The notes under the pieces were generated by a model. That model made no database searches and had not been told where the DNA came from. It saw nothing but the letters and a program-made list of their open reading frames with translations. Position numbers and translations under genes: made by a program. DNA of 64,000 nucleotides from Cyanobacterium sp. HL-69 (GTDB lineage Bacteria; Cyanobacteriota; Cyanobacteriia; Cyanobacteriales; Cyanobacteriaceae), in contig CP024912.1 in NCBI GenBank assembly GCA_002813895.1, positions 682,001 through 746,000 on the forward strand, given 5' to 3'. Below are positions 45,489-54,513 of this stretch, piece by piece. Numbering within the stretch: the first letter of the stretch is position 1; every line of letters starts with the position of its first letter.

Positions 45489-45860
45489 ATGGCGGAAATA
45501 AATAATAAAAGAAGTAGCCGTCGAGTTTTGGCTGTATGTAAGGCATTAGATAATGACGGGCATTTTGTGGGTTTTACCCTCGACATTACCAAGGATGGTA
45601 TCCATTTGATTGTGGAAAAATCGTTTAACCCTTCATCCACCTTTGATTTAATGCTTAATTATCATTTTGATTCTGATACTCAGTTGTCTAATGTCCCCAT
45701 TACCGTGGAGAAAATGTGGCGTAAATCTACCAATGATGAATATGATCAAATTGGTGCTAAAATTGTTGACACAAAACAACCAGAAGCCCTGGCACAGTTA
45801 GTGGCTTTTTGTGACAAAAGAGCGAAAGAAAAATATGAATTTTCTCTCGAATTAATTTAA
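45489..45860 (+). CDS. PilZ-domain protein
   Basis: 123 residues, a stand-alone PilZ domain. The N-terminal arginine motif (KRSSRR) and the LDITKDGIHL strand, equivalent to (D/N)xSxxG with T in place of S, are visible, so c-di-GMP binding is possible though one position is conservative rather than canonical. Such proteins regulate motility or exopolysaccharide. It precedes the heptose-kinase gene by 19 bases and probably shares its transcript. Confidence 0.75.
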   Translation: MAEINNKRSSRRVLAVCKALDNDGHFVGFTLDITKDGIHLIVEKSFNPSSTFDLMLNYHFDSDTQLSNVPITVEKMWRKSTNDEYDQIGAKIVDTKQPEALAQLVAFCDKRAKEKYEFSLELI

Positions 45861-45879
45861 TTTACCCCGTTTATTTATC

Positions 45880-46917
45880 ATGATTGATGAGCAGGAATTT
45901 ATCCTTAAATTAAGACAAGAAAAACATCGATTAAATGAAGTTTTAGATAGTTTTAAAAACCTTAATTTACTGGTGATAGGAGATTTAACCCTTGATGAGT
46001 TTTTGACAGGAGAAGTTGAGCGACTTTCGAGGGAAGCCCCTGTCTTAATATTACGTCATGAAGACACTAATCAAATTCCCGGGGGCGGTGCCAATGCTGT
46101 TTATAATTTGGCTAAACTGGGGGCTAATATTCGAGTGGCTGGATATGTGGGAAACGACATTCAGGGGGATGCCCTTTTAAAAATTTTTGAGTCTGCCCAT
46201 ATCGACACGAGGGGCATCATAAAAGATTATAGTCGCCCTACGGTGACCAAGACTCGTATTGCTGGTCATGCGAGGCAGTCTGTTACTCAACAAATCGTTA
46301 GGGTTGATAGAAAATCTGATGCTTTACCTTCTGAAGAGTTACAGTTAGAATTATCAGATTATATCGAAGGTCAATTGTACCATGTGGATGGGGTAGTTTG
46401 TTCGGATTATGGGGATGGGGTATTTACTCAACCTATTATTAAGTCTTCTTTAAATCATCATTTGGTGGTGGTGGATACTCAAAAGGATTTACAACGGTTT
46501 TCGGGGGCAACGCTTTTTACTCCTAATTTACCTGAGGCTGAATTGGCGGTGGGTTATGCTATCAATGATGAAGCTAGTGTGTTGTCGGCAGGAAAGGATT
46601 TATTAGCTAAGACTCAGGCTAAATATATGTTGATTACTAGGGGTGAGGAGGGAATGAGTTTGTTTTCTTACCAAGATAATCAATTACGGGTAGAGCATAT
46701 TCCTGCTTTTAATCGCACGGATGTTTTTGATGTGACGGGGGCAGGAGATACAGTGGTGGCGGCACTTTCTTTGGCTTTATGTAGTGGGGCGACTCCTTGG
46801 GAGGCAGCGGTTTTGGGCAATTTGGCTGCTAGTATTGTGGTAAGAGTATTTGGCACGGCAACTACTTCTATTGAGGAAATGAAGGAAGCTCTTAATATAT
46901 ATTTAGAGGAAAACTAG
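45880..46917 (+). CDS. rfaE1: PfkB-family heptose 7-phosphate kinase (HldE kinase-domain type)
   Basis: 345 residues of the ribokinase fold. LLVIGDLTLDEFLTGEVERLSREAPV at the N-terminus, IPGGGANAVYNLAKLGA, and the PfkB signature DVTGAGDTVVAALSLAL with the catalytic Asp. The VERLSREAPV segment is typical of RfaE/HldE kinase domains, which phosphorylate D-glycero-beta-D-manno-heptose 7-phosphate at C1. The adenylyltransferase domain of fused HldE is absent, so a separate enzyme must supply it. It fits with gmhB and GT9 at 17-18.6 kb. Confidence 0.85.
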   Translation: MIDEQEFILKLRQEKHRLNEVLDSFKNLNLLVIGDLTLDEFLTGEVERLSREAPVLILRHEDTNQIPGGGANAVYNLAKLGANIRVAGYVGNDIQGDALLKIFESAHIDTRGIIKDYSRPTVTKTRIAGHARQSVTQQIVRVDRKSDALPSEELQLELSDYIEGQLYHVDGVVCSDYGDGVFTQPIIKSSLNHHLVVVDTQKDLQRFSGATLFTPNLPEAELAVGYAINDEASVLSAGKDLLAKTQAKYMLITRGEEGMSLFSYQDNQLRVEHIPAFNRTDVFDVTGAGDTVVAALSLALCSGATPWEAAVLGNLAASIVVRVFGTATTSIEEMKEALNIYLEEN

Positions 46918-46978
46918 CGTTACTCCTTCCATTATAATAAAATGGTACAGCACAGCATAGCCATAAGGGAAACTCGTG

Positions 46979-48454
46979 ATGTTAAGCTACTTTCTCGCCA
47001 TTATTATTGTCATTGCCAGTTTAAATTTATATTTAAGCGCTTTTATTCGTCCCAAAATTCACCGTCGAGATGATTTTCTCTGGAGTGGGTTAGGATTATT
47101 TTACGGTTTGACTCTATGGGTTTGTGCGGGGAGAGTGAGTGGGGCTATTTTACTTTCTCAATTGGCTATTGTAACCGTTGCGATCGCCTTTATGTGGGAA
47201 AATATAAGTTTACGCAAGGCATGGATAGCTGAGGAAAAAAATACTTTAGAAGGTTTTTCGATACTAAGTTTTGTTTTAAATACTTTAGGTAAATTTTCTA
47301 AACCTAAAAAGAAAAAAGAAGTTATTTCTCAACAGGTAAAAGAGGAAAAAACTGCACCATCTGAGGAAGAAAATTTCCCCGAAATTACCCCAGAAATAAA
47401 AGAAGCCCTAGAAAAAGTTGAGGAAGAAGAAATTACTCAGTTTTCAGAAATAACCACCCCTGAAACTGTCAAGGAAACGGAGGAAAACAATTTAGAGACT
47501 CCACAAGAGGTAGTAACTAATGATTTAGCCCAAGAGTTGGAAGAAAATGCTCAACCTTCTCCACAAGAAGATGAATCTTTGATGATAAACCAAAAAGAGG
47601 ATAAACAAGAAAATTCTTCAATGGTAGATGAGGAAGAAAAATCAACAGAATTACCCCAGAAAAAAAGTTTTCTCGGTGGAATCTTTAGTATTTTTAGCAA
47701 GAAAAAGAAATCAATTAAACAAGAAGAAAGTATCAGTAAAGAAGAAGATGACATAGGAGATAATTTTATTGATAATCCCGAAGATGAGAATAATAACGAT
47801 GGATTTTTTGATGAGGAAGAAGAAGAAAATAAACAAGCCTCTCAAGACGCAGAAGAAAACACCTCTGATTTACCCATTGATGAGGAAACTTTAGCAGAAT
47901 TTTCCCCTGATGAACAAACTGTTTCTGATAATGATGACATAACAGATTTAGAAGCCTCGGCGGATGATGAGACTGTGTTAGAAGATGATAATTATATAGA
48001 TGACTTAGAAACTTCCTCTGATGATGAAACTGTTTTAGAAAAAACCTCTACGGATGAAGCACAAAACGATTTGTTAGAAGCATCTGCGGATGATGAAACT
48101 TTATTAGAGGATGACAGCTTTAATGAGGAAGAGAATATCTCCTTTAATCAAGATATGGATAGTGAGGATATTTCTGATGTTTCTAAAGATACTGGTGAGG
48201 AAAATTCTCTAGTTTCAGAAGTGATGGAAGAAGATAGTAATTTTATAGATGAGAATCCAGCGGAAATACCTTCAGAAGATACTATTAATTCTTTTGATGA
48301 TGTAACGAATAAATTAAACTCCGAGAATCTTGTGGAGTCTGATAACTGGGATTTTTTGGATGATGAAGAGGAAAAAAAACCAGAGGATAATTCTTCGGCT
48401 GATAAGGGTGAAAACATTGATGACATCTTGGAGGAGTTTGATAAGAAAGATTAG
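46979..48454 (+). CDS. ycf66: Ycf66 family membrane protein with long acidic C-terminus
   Basis: About 491 residues. The first ~100 are Ycf66: helices at the N-terminus, then RPKIHRRDDFLWSGLGLFYGLTLWVCAGR and ILLSQLAIVTVAIAFMWENISLRKAW. The remaining ~390 residues are extremely acidic and low in complexity, with basic KKKKK patches near 230-240. At 47948-48116 a unit LExSxDDETxLE recurs three times. Ycf66 is conserved in cyanobacteria and some plastids, function unknown. A GTG lies directly before the ATG; the ATG at 46979 is chosen. The 3' end overlaps comEC by 4 bases on the opposite strand. Confidence 0.8.
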   Translation: MLSYFLAIIIVIASLNLYLSAFIRPKIHRRDDFLWSGLGLFYGLTLWVCAGRVSGAILLSQLAIVTVAIAFMWENISLRKAWIAEEKNTLEGFSILSFVLNTLGKFSKPKKKKEVISQQVKEEKTAPSEEENFPEITPEIKEALEKVEEEEITQFSEITTPETVKETEENNLETPQEVVTNDLAQELEENAQPSPQEDESLMINQKEDKQENSSMVDEEEKSTELPQKKSFLGGIFSIFSKKKKSIKQEESISKEEDDIGDNFIDNPEDENNNDGFFDEEEEENKQASQDAEENTSDLPIDEETLAEFSPDEQTVSDNDDITDLEASADDETVLEDDNYIDDLETSSDDETVLEKTSTDEAQNDLLEASADDETLLEDDSFNEEENISFNQDMDSEDISDVSKDTGEENSLVSEVMEEDSNFIDENPAEIPSEDTINSFDDVTNKLNSENLVESDNWDFLDDEEEKKPEDNSSADKGENIDDILEEFDKKD

Positions 48455-50601
48455 TATAAAATTTCTTGGTATGGTAAAAAGCCTTTATCTGGTTGCCATT
48501 GAATTGTGCCTATTTCGTTTAGGGAATAGGTTTTGATATTTTTGGATTCTAATACTTCTTGTTGATTAAAATAGTTATAGTTAATGGCAATGGATGGGTT
48601 TAGTTGTTCAATTTTTGACATTGATAGGTTATTTCCAGACCATATTAAGTTATCAATTTTACCTATACTAGATGTATCTAAGTTAATGGTTTTGTCTGCA
48701 TTTACTAGCATCCATTTTTTTTCTGCTATTTCCCATGTGATAATATTTAAGTCGTTGGAAATAGGATGTAAGTTAATAGGGTTATTTTGATTTTGGTAAA
48801 TGTTTTTTATGTTAGTTTTTTGGTTTAGGTAGTTGAGGGATAAGTTGTTTTCGTTATTTGCTTTGACTAAAATTAAGTCAATGTTATTTATTCCTTGATG
48901 ATTAAGAAAGTTCGTGACAGTATAATTTATATTATTTTTTTCTGGCAAATTAATAACATAATTACGAAGGTTATTCTCTATAACTATAATTGCCTGTTGA
49001 TTACTCCTCATGATTGTAATTTGAGTTAAGTTTATTTTTTGGTAAGCAATGGGAATAATCATTAAACAAACTATAAAGATGCTTAATTCTCTCCATCTTT
49101 TTTGTAGTCTTTTATTAAAATAAATGGCGATATAAATAGAATAGGCAATTAGTATGGTTATTAGAGATATGTTACCCATTGCTAGGGATGAAAACGGTAA
49201 ATTATTACTAATTTTTACAATCTCAATCATCAACCAAATGAAAGGATATAAAATAAGGGCGATCGCACTTGCTATAATAGGAAAAAATAAACCGATAAAA
49301 CCACTTATGATGCCCCCCAAACTGACAATTAACACCAACGGAGAAACAATAATATTCGTCAAAATACTGTAGGGAGGAAGACGGTTAAAAATATAACCCT
49401 GTAAAGGTAAAATCCAAATAGTAGCCGACAAAGGCACCGCAATTAACCCCGCAACATTAATCGGTAAAAAATCTAAGCGGGAAACAATAGCAGGAAGAGT
49501 AACAATTAAGCCAAAAGTAGCCAAAAAACTAAGCTGAAAACCTAAATCCCAAATCCACAGAGGATTGATTAACAGTAAAATAAATCCCGTTAAAAATAAA
49601 CTAGCAAAAATATTCACCCGACGATTATCATCCAAAAGGGCAATCAATACCCCCAACCCCATAAAACTAGCCCTCAATACCGAAGGATAAAAACCTGTAA
49701 GAGTCAGGTAAAACAAAAGACTAATTATCCCAAGACTTAAACGCCACCCAGAAGAAAGTTTTTTTGTTAGCCATAAAACAAAGCCCAATAAAAGAGATAC
49801 ATGGAAACCAGAAGCCGCTAAAATATGGGCTAATCCAGCATCCCGAAAAGAATCTTGAATATCAAAAGATAAATCAACCCCCCGACTACCAATTACCATG
49901 GCACTAACCAGAGTACCATGGGGAATATTAAGATAACGTACATGGGTTTGAATGACTCTTTTTCTCAACCAATATACTGACTGTTGATAAACGTTACCAA
50001 ATTGATTTAACTCAACTTTTTCTGCGGTAAAACCAGCCCAAATTCCTTGCCTTGACAAAAAACTAGCAAAATCAAAACCCCCTGGTTGACTTGCCATGGG
50101 TGGTTGATACAATCTCCCTGTTAAAGTTACTTCCATGGAGGGAAATAAATCAATGGTTTCCAATAAGGGCGCTGTTACATATAGTTTACCGTTTACCTTT
50201 TTTCCTTCAAATTCCTTGGCTTCAAGGGTAAATCTTGCCCTTTGGTTACGATTTACTTGTAAGGGGGTAATAATTTTTCCTTTGACTTGTAAAGTACTAT
50301 CAAAGTTGTTTTCTATCTGGTTGAGTTGATGACTTACATCAATATTTGAGGGAGTCGGTAAGCGCCATTGATAGTAATAGTAACCACTGACAATAGTTAA
50401 ACCTGCTATTAACCACCATATCTTTTTTGGGGCGAAATGCCATTTTAAGGGAATAACAAAAGCGAGAGTTACACTGACAACAATAACTCCTAATATCAGT
50501 AATATCTCATTATTTTCAAAGATGCTTAACCTTGTCAAGAATAAGCCGATTACATAGGATATGATGAGCAAATATATTTTATAACTATCTCTATTAGGCA
50601 T
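48451..50601 (-). CDS. comEC: ComEC/Rec2-type competence membrane protein
   Basis: 716 residues. N-terminal helices, a soluble OB-like part (~80-200), then the competence channel domain with GLAHILAASGFHVSLLLGFVLWL and FYPSVLRASFMG, and around 10-12 membrane helices in total. It would carry single-stranded DNA across the inner membrane in natural transformation. The C-terminal ~200 residues occupy the place of the metallo-beta-lactamase domain of B. subtilis ComEC, but no HxHxDH is present (N/I/Q-rich instead), so a nuclease role is unlikely. With the pilMNOQ operon it supports competence potential. Confidence 0.88.
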   Translation of the reverse strand: MPNRDSYKIYLLIISYVIGLFLTRLSIFENNEILLILGVIVVSVTLAFVIPLKWHFAPKKIWWLIAGLTIVSGYYYYQWRLPTPSNIDVSHQLNQIENNFDSTLQVKGKIITPLQVNRNQRARFTLEAKEFEGKKVNGKLYVTAPLLETIDLFPSMEVTLTGRLYQPPMASQPGGFDFASFLSRQGIWAGFTAEKVELNQFGNVYQQSVYWLRKRVIQTHVRYLNIPHGTLVSAMVIGSRGVDLSFDIQDSFRDAGLAHILAASGFHVSLLLGFVLWLTKKLSSGWRLSLGIISLLFYLTLTGFYPSVLRASFMGLGVLIALLDDNRRVNIFASLFLTGFILLLINPLWIWDLGFQLSFLATFGLIVTLPAIVSRLDFLPINVAGLIAVPLSATIWILPLQGYIFNRLPPYSILTNIIVSPLVLIVSLGGIISGFIGLFFPIIASAIALILYPFIWLMIEIVKISNNLPFSSLAMGNISLITILIAYSIYIAIYFNKRLQKRWRELSIFIVCLMIIPIAYQKINLTQITIMRSNQQAIIVIENNLRNYVINLPEKNNINYTVTNFLNHQGINNIDLILVKANNENNLSLNYLNQKTNIKNIYQNQNNPINLHPISNDLNIITWEIAEKKWMLVNADKTINLDTSSIGKIDNLIWSGNNLSMSKIEQLNPSIAINYNYFNQQEVLESKNIKTYSLNEIGTIQWQPDKGFLPYQEILY

Positions 50602-50924
50602 TATCTTAAGCCAAGATGCTATCTATTAATTGACATAATTTTAAATCATTTCCTAGAAAGTCAATCTTTTTATTCTATTTTGGGCGTTGCTGATTTTAAA
50701 TATGATTTCTCGTTTAGGTGGAGAATAGGGAATGGTGATAATATTTTCATGTCTCAATTTTGAGCTACAAAAAACGAACTTTTCTTTTAAAGTACTCTCA
50801 AGTCAAAACAAATTCCTTAAATGTCTCTTTGTGTCCTTCGTGTGTTTGCGAGATATGATAAACGAGGGTCGATAGAATATTACAAAATGTTAAAGAATCG
50901 CTTTTTTTTCTTGACTTTTATCCT

Positions 50925-51065
50925 TTTACACGGGATGATAAAAATGTCTATAATACAATAGAAATCTGACTGTTTGTATTTATTTTTGTCAAGCCTCTCA
51001 TTTTTTAAAAAATAACATAAACTCGGACAAACAACCACAACAAAAGCCAAAAAACTCATTTTTTT
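50925..51065 (+). ncRNA. Candidate intergenic small RNA (promoter, hairpin, T-run)
   Basis: In the 535-base gap between comEC and plsC, a plus-strand promoter-like pair TTTACA (50925-50930) - 18 bases - TATAAT (50949-50954) is followed by TGTTTGT (50971-50977) pairing with ACAAACA (51027-51033), a TTTTTTAAAAAA palindrome between them and a run of seven T at 51059-51065. There is no open frame of note. Both flanking genes are on the other strand. The rest of the gap shows no gene. This is a hypothesis from layout only. Confidence 0.25.
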
Positions 51066-51136
51066 AACGTGAAAACCTTTATATTTATAAGATGCTAGTA
51101 CTATCTAACACTTACCTCTGCTAAAACATTTTATAG

Positions 51137-51781
51137 TTAAACCCGATCATGAAGTTTATTAATTTCATCGGCGCAACTTTGCGTAACTAACTCTAAATCT
51201 TTTTTCTTGGTGGAAGCAGGAGGGGTAATAACATTCCCTATTCTGATAGTCACAGATGCAGGTTGAGGTAACTTTTTGCCATCTACTAAAATGTTTTCGG
51301 TACCACAAAGACAAACAGGTAATATGGATGCCTGAGATTTGGCAGCAATTAGGGCGGCTCCTAATTTGGGGTTGTAAACCCTACCATCAGCGGTGCGAGT
51401 ACCTTCGATAAAGACACAGGTAGTCCATTCTTGCTCTATTCTAGCTAATGCTTGACGGATGGCGTTACGATCGCCCTCACCCCTACTAACAGGGTAAGCC
51501 CCTAAAAAGGAAATTAATTGACCAAAAAGACGAGAATTAAATAACTCTTGTTTTGCCATAAAAGAAATTCTGCGAGGAATGGCACAGGCAAGGATAGGCG
51601 GATCAAAAATACTGGCGTGATTACTGACAATCATCAACTTTCCCTCAGGGGGTACATTTTCCACATTTTCTACTTTGCCCCGAAAATAGAGATGAAAAAA
51701 AGGAGATACTACCAGAAACCTTGCTAAATAATAAATTGCTGGATTAGTCTTTTTAACGGATAATTTTGAATCCTTAGTCAT
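51137..51781 (-). CDS. plsC: 1-acyl-sn-glycerol-3-phosphate acyltransferase
   Basis: 214 residues. The catalytic motif NHASIFDPP (HxxxxD), then the acceptor-binding FIEGTRTADG and PVCLCGTENI define the PlsC/LPLAT family. It adds the second acyl chain to lysophosphatidic acid to make phosphatidic acid, at the membrane. Length fits bacterial PlsC. Divergent from the PBP4-like gene across a 329-base region that may hold a structured element (51882-51971). Confidence 0.9.
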   Translation of the reverse strand: MTKDSKLSVKKTNPAIYYLARFLVVSPFFHLYFRGKVENVENVPPEGKLMIVSNHASIFDPPILACAIPRRISFMAKQELFNSRLFGQLISFLGAYPVSRGEGDRNAIRQALARIEQEWTTCVFIEGTRTADGRVYNPKLGAALIAAKSQASILPVCLCGTENILVDGKKLPQPASVTIRIGNVITPPASTKKKDLELVTQSCADEINKLHDRV

Positions 51782-51881
51782 TTTCTAATTCTTCTGTTAA
51801 GATACTTTAAGTCAATAAACCTGAGGGAAGCAGACACTGCCTAAAAGGAATGAAAGTTTTTTACTTTAGTAAATAGAGCGG

Positions 51882-51971
51882 GAATAATTGGTCCTTCGAT
51901 TGAACTCCCATAGCGGTAATATACCTATCCCACAAGGTGTATGGTCAACCACCAACAGTTAATTATTATTC
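51882..51971. ncRNA. Candidate structured RNA element in divergent plsC-dacB region
   Basis: Nested complementary segments can form one long interrupted hairpin: GAATAAT (51882-51888) with ATTATTC (51965-51971), TGGT (51889-51892) with ACCA (51951-51954), TTGA (51900-51903) with TCAA (51945-51948) and CCATA (51908-51912) with TATGG (51940-51944). The rod-like shape with internal bulges recalls 6S RNA, and the region is unusually rich in G and C for the neighbourhood. No conserved 6S motif was recognised and no promoter assigned. The remaining ~240 bases of the gap show only AT-rich sequence and a TTTACT-TT-AGTAAA palindrome. Confidence 0.3.
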
Positions 51972-52110
51972 AAAATACATAAGTAGTATGGATAACTTAT
52001 AAACCTTAATGCTTACTTTTAAAAAACCATAACCAATTTTTGAAACTTAAAATAATTAATTACTTCTAACACACCATAAAAACAATACATTTAACTCCGT
52101 TCATTATCAT

Positions 52111-52995
52111 ATGATTAAAAAGCAACATTTTATCACTTGGCTATCAATTCTTTCTTTTGCCTCCGCTGGGGCTGTATCAGCCCAAACCAATGCTTCTATC
52201 CTTGAGTTTAATCCCTCCTCTGAAGGGCAATCTATTCCCATCCCTATTATTCCTCCAGAAACTAGAAGTGTAGCTCCTAATATCTGTACCCCTGAATTAA
52301 ACGCATCTATTCAACAGGTGATTGATGCCTACGGTGGAGGTTGGGGAATTTTGGTGCAAAGTCTGGAGACTGGGGAAACTATTTATCATTACAATGCAGA
52401 TCGAGGTTTTATTCCTGCTTCTAATACAAAAATATTAACCACAGCGGCGGCTTTACAAAGAATGGATCCTAATGCTACCTTTAGCGGTAGCACTTCATTA
52501 AGGGAATGGATTAATGTCACTAATTTGAGAAGTAATAATTATTATGCTGATACATTATTGCGCCGTGTGGGTGGTTCGGCTACTGCTAAACAAATTTTGG
52601 CACAGATGGGGGTGAATCCTAGTGCTTTTCATTTTGCTGATGGCTCTGGATTATCTCGTAATAATGTTGCTACCCCAAGGGCGATCGTTGAGACTTTAAG
52701 AGTAATGTATAATGATCGTCATCGGGATGTATTTTTGGCATCTTTACCCACGGCAGGGGTAAGTGGTACTCTAACTAATCGCATGAGACAAACCCCTGTG
52801 CAGGGCATCGTGAGAGCAAAAACTGGTACTCTCAGGGGTGTAAGGGCTTTATCTGGTTATTTAGATCATCGGGAGCATGGTACTTTAATATTTAGTATTA
52901 TGGCCAATCATCCTACTAATGTGGGTACTAATTTGGTAGGGGCGATCGATCAAATGTTAATTCGTATTAACATGGCTGGGCCTTGTGATTCTTAA
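52111..52995 (+). CDS. dacB: Compact D-Ala-D-Ala carboxypeptidase (PBP4/S13-like), exported
   Basis: 294 residues. Signal peptide (~1-24, ending VSAQT). Penicillin-binding motifs: S104-N-T-K107 (SxxK), S182-R-N184 in DGSGLSRNN (SxN) and K237-T-G239. These identify peptidase family S13. E. coli PBP4 has ~240 residues between SxxK and SxN; here there are only ~75, so the accessory domains II and III are missing. Likely a minimal DD-peptidase trimming peptidoglycan cross-links in the periplasm. The three motifs are intact, so activity is plausible. Confidence 0.82.
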   Translation: MIKKQHFITWLSILSFASAGAVSAQTNASILEFNPSSEGQSIPIPIIPPETRSVAPNICTPELNASIQQVIDAYGGGWGILVQSLETGETIYHYNADRGFIPASNTKILTTAAALQRMDPNATFSGSTSLREWINVTNLRSNNYYADTLLRRVGGSATAKQILAQMGVNPSAFHFADGSGLSRNNVATPRAIVETLRVMYNDRHRDVFLASLPTAGVSGTLTNRMRQTPVQGIVRAKTGTLRGVRALSGYLDHREHGTLIFSIMANHPTNVGTNLVGAIDQMLIRINMAGPCDS

Positions 52996-53116
52996 AGAAT
53001 TTGTAACAAAATTGACATAGGCATTTAACCATGAAAATATAGTTTATTAGCCCTATCCGTGATGGTTTTTGGTGGTGGGGGAGGTAATCTATATTTACAG
53101 TTTGGGAGTATGGTCT

Positions 53117-53506
53117 ATGATTGTTTATGTCTTATTATACAATTCGGGAACGAGTAACGAGGGTATTCATACCTTACAAATAGGCGATCGCGATTGTGTG
53201 TTAATGTTTGAGTCTGAGGATGATGCGGTGCGCTATGGTTTGCTTTTGGAGGCTCAGGATTTTCCGTTGCCCTCGGCGGAGGGTATCGAAATAGAGGAAA
53301 TTGAGGATTTTTGTGCCAGTGCGGGGTATGACTACAAATTTATCTCTGATGGGATGTTAGAAGTCCCCCCTGAGAATAATGTTGAGCATATGGACTGGGA
53401 TATTGATGGTACTCCTCAAGCACCCATTACGGAAAATTCTTCGGAAGCGGAAATGTCTGCTTTTGAATTAGAGCGCATTCGGCGCCAATTGGAGGGGTTA
53501 TTATAA
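53117..53506 (+). CDS. DUF3110 family protein
   Basis: 129 residues from the ATG at 53117, which has GGGAG at 53104-53108; an upstream GTG at 53069 would add 16 atypical residues. The family pattern is clear: MIVYVLLYNSGTSNEGIHTL, DRDCVLMFESEDDAVRYGLLL and FPLPSAEGIEIEEIEDFC. Small, acidic and soluble. Conserved in cyanobacteria and plants, function unknown. Short ATAATGGATAATG-type repeats follow before murQ. Confidence 0.78.
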   Translation: MIVYVLLYNSGTSNEGIHTLQIGDRDCVLMFESEDDAVRYGLLLEAQDFPLPSAEGIEIEEIEDFCASAGYDYKFISDGMLEVPPENNVEHMDWDIDGTPQAPITENSSEAEMSAFELERIRRQLEGLL

Positions 53507-53605
53507 TTAATTGATAATTGAGAATGGATAATGGATAATGTTGTTTGACTGTTAATTAAAGTTTTAATGGTCAATAAACAACGTTGATAATTTTGGTTTT
53601 TAATC

Positions 53606-54511
53606 ATGAATAATGAAATCACTAGGGGACATCTTTTAACTGAACAGATTAATCCTCTTAGTACTAATTTGGATCAGCTTTCTTGTTTGGAAATTGTTGA
53701 TGTTTTTAATCAAGAGGATCAAAAAACCGTAGATGCGATCGCCCTTGCCCGTGAATCTTTAGCCCAAGCCATTGACATTACGGCTCAATCCCTTGGTAAA
53801 GGGGGGCGATTATTTTATATCGGAGCAGGTACCAGCGGACGCTTAGGGGTGCTTGATGCGGCGGAATGTCCCCCCACCTTTTGCACCGATCCCACCCTCG
53901 TACAAGGTATTCTAGCAGGGGGAGAAGGGGCTATGTTCAAAAGTTCCGAAGCCCTCGAAGACTTACCCGAAGATGGGGCAAAGGCGATCGCTCTTAACGA
54001 CATTACCGAAATTGATGTAGTAATAGGCATCACCGCAGGAGGTACCACCCCTTACGTCCATGGAGCCTTAGAAGAAGCCAGAAAAAGAAAAGCCAAAACT
54101 GTTTTTATTAGTTGTATCCCCCAAGAGCAACTAAAAATAGAAGTAGATGTCGATATTAGACTACTCACAGGCCCTGAAGTTCTAGCAGGTTCAACCCGTC
54201 TCAAAGCAGGTACAGTAACAAAAATGGCATTAAACATCATTTCCACAGGGGCAATGGTAAAACTAGGCAAAGTTTACGGCAACAGAATGATCGACGTATC
54301 CGTCACCAACAGTAAACTATTAGACAGAGCCTTAAGAATTATTACCGACTTAACCGACTTAGAGCGAGAAAAAGCCCAAGAATTATTAACCGCCAGTGGC
54401 TCAAAAGTAAAATTAGCCCTATTAATGCACTGGAAAAACCTTAGTAAAACCCAAGCCCAAACCCTCCTACAAAAATATCAAGGCAACCTACGTCAAGCCG
54501 TCAACAACTAA
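53606..54511 (+). CDS. murQ: N-acetylmuramic acid 6-phosphate etherase
   Basis: 301 residues, single SIS domain. Motifs: RLFYIGAGTSGRLGVLDAAECPPTF split around the phosphosugar site, IAGGEGAMFKSSEALED, IGITAGGTTPYVHGALEEA and TRLKAGTVTKMALNIIST. It cleaves the lactyl ether of MurNAc-6-P to GlcNAc-6-P in peptidoglycan recycling. No transporter or anmK is adjacent. A hydrolase gene follows after 2 bases, implying one transcript. Confidence 0.94.
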   Translation: MNNEITRGHLLTEQINPLSTNLDQLSCLEIVDVFNQEDQKTVDAIALARESLAQAIDITAQSLGKGGRLFYIGAGTSGRLGVLDAAECPPTFCTDPTLVQGILAGGEGAMFKSSEALEDLPEDGAKAIALNDITEIDVVIGITAGGTTPYVHGALEEARKRKAKTVFISCIPQEQLKIEVDVDIRLLTGPEVLAGSTRLKAGTVTKMALNIISTGAMVKLGKVYGNRMIDVSVTNSKLLDRALRIITDLTDLEREKAQELLTASGSKVKLALLMHWKNLSKTQAQTLLQKYQGNLRQAVNN

Positions 54512-54513
54512 AA

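Noticed and set aside
50684-50710. GGGCGTTGCTGATTTTAAATATGATT resembling a terminal inverted repeat of an insertion sequence (motif split: 50681-50700 and on)
   Set aside because: Only one end is visible; no inverted partner, transposase fragment or target duplication lies within the gap.
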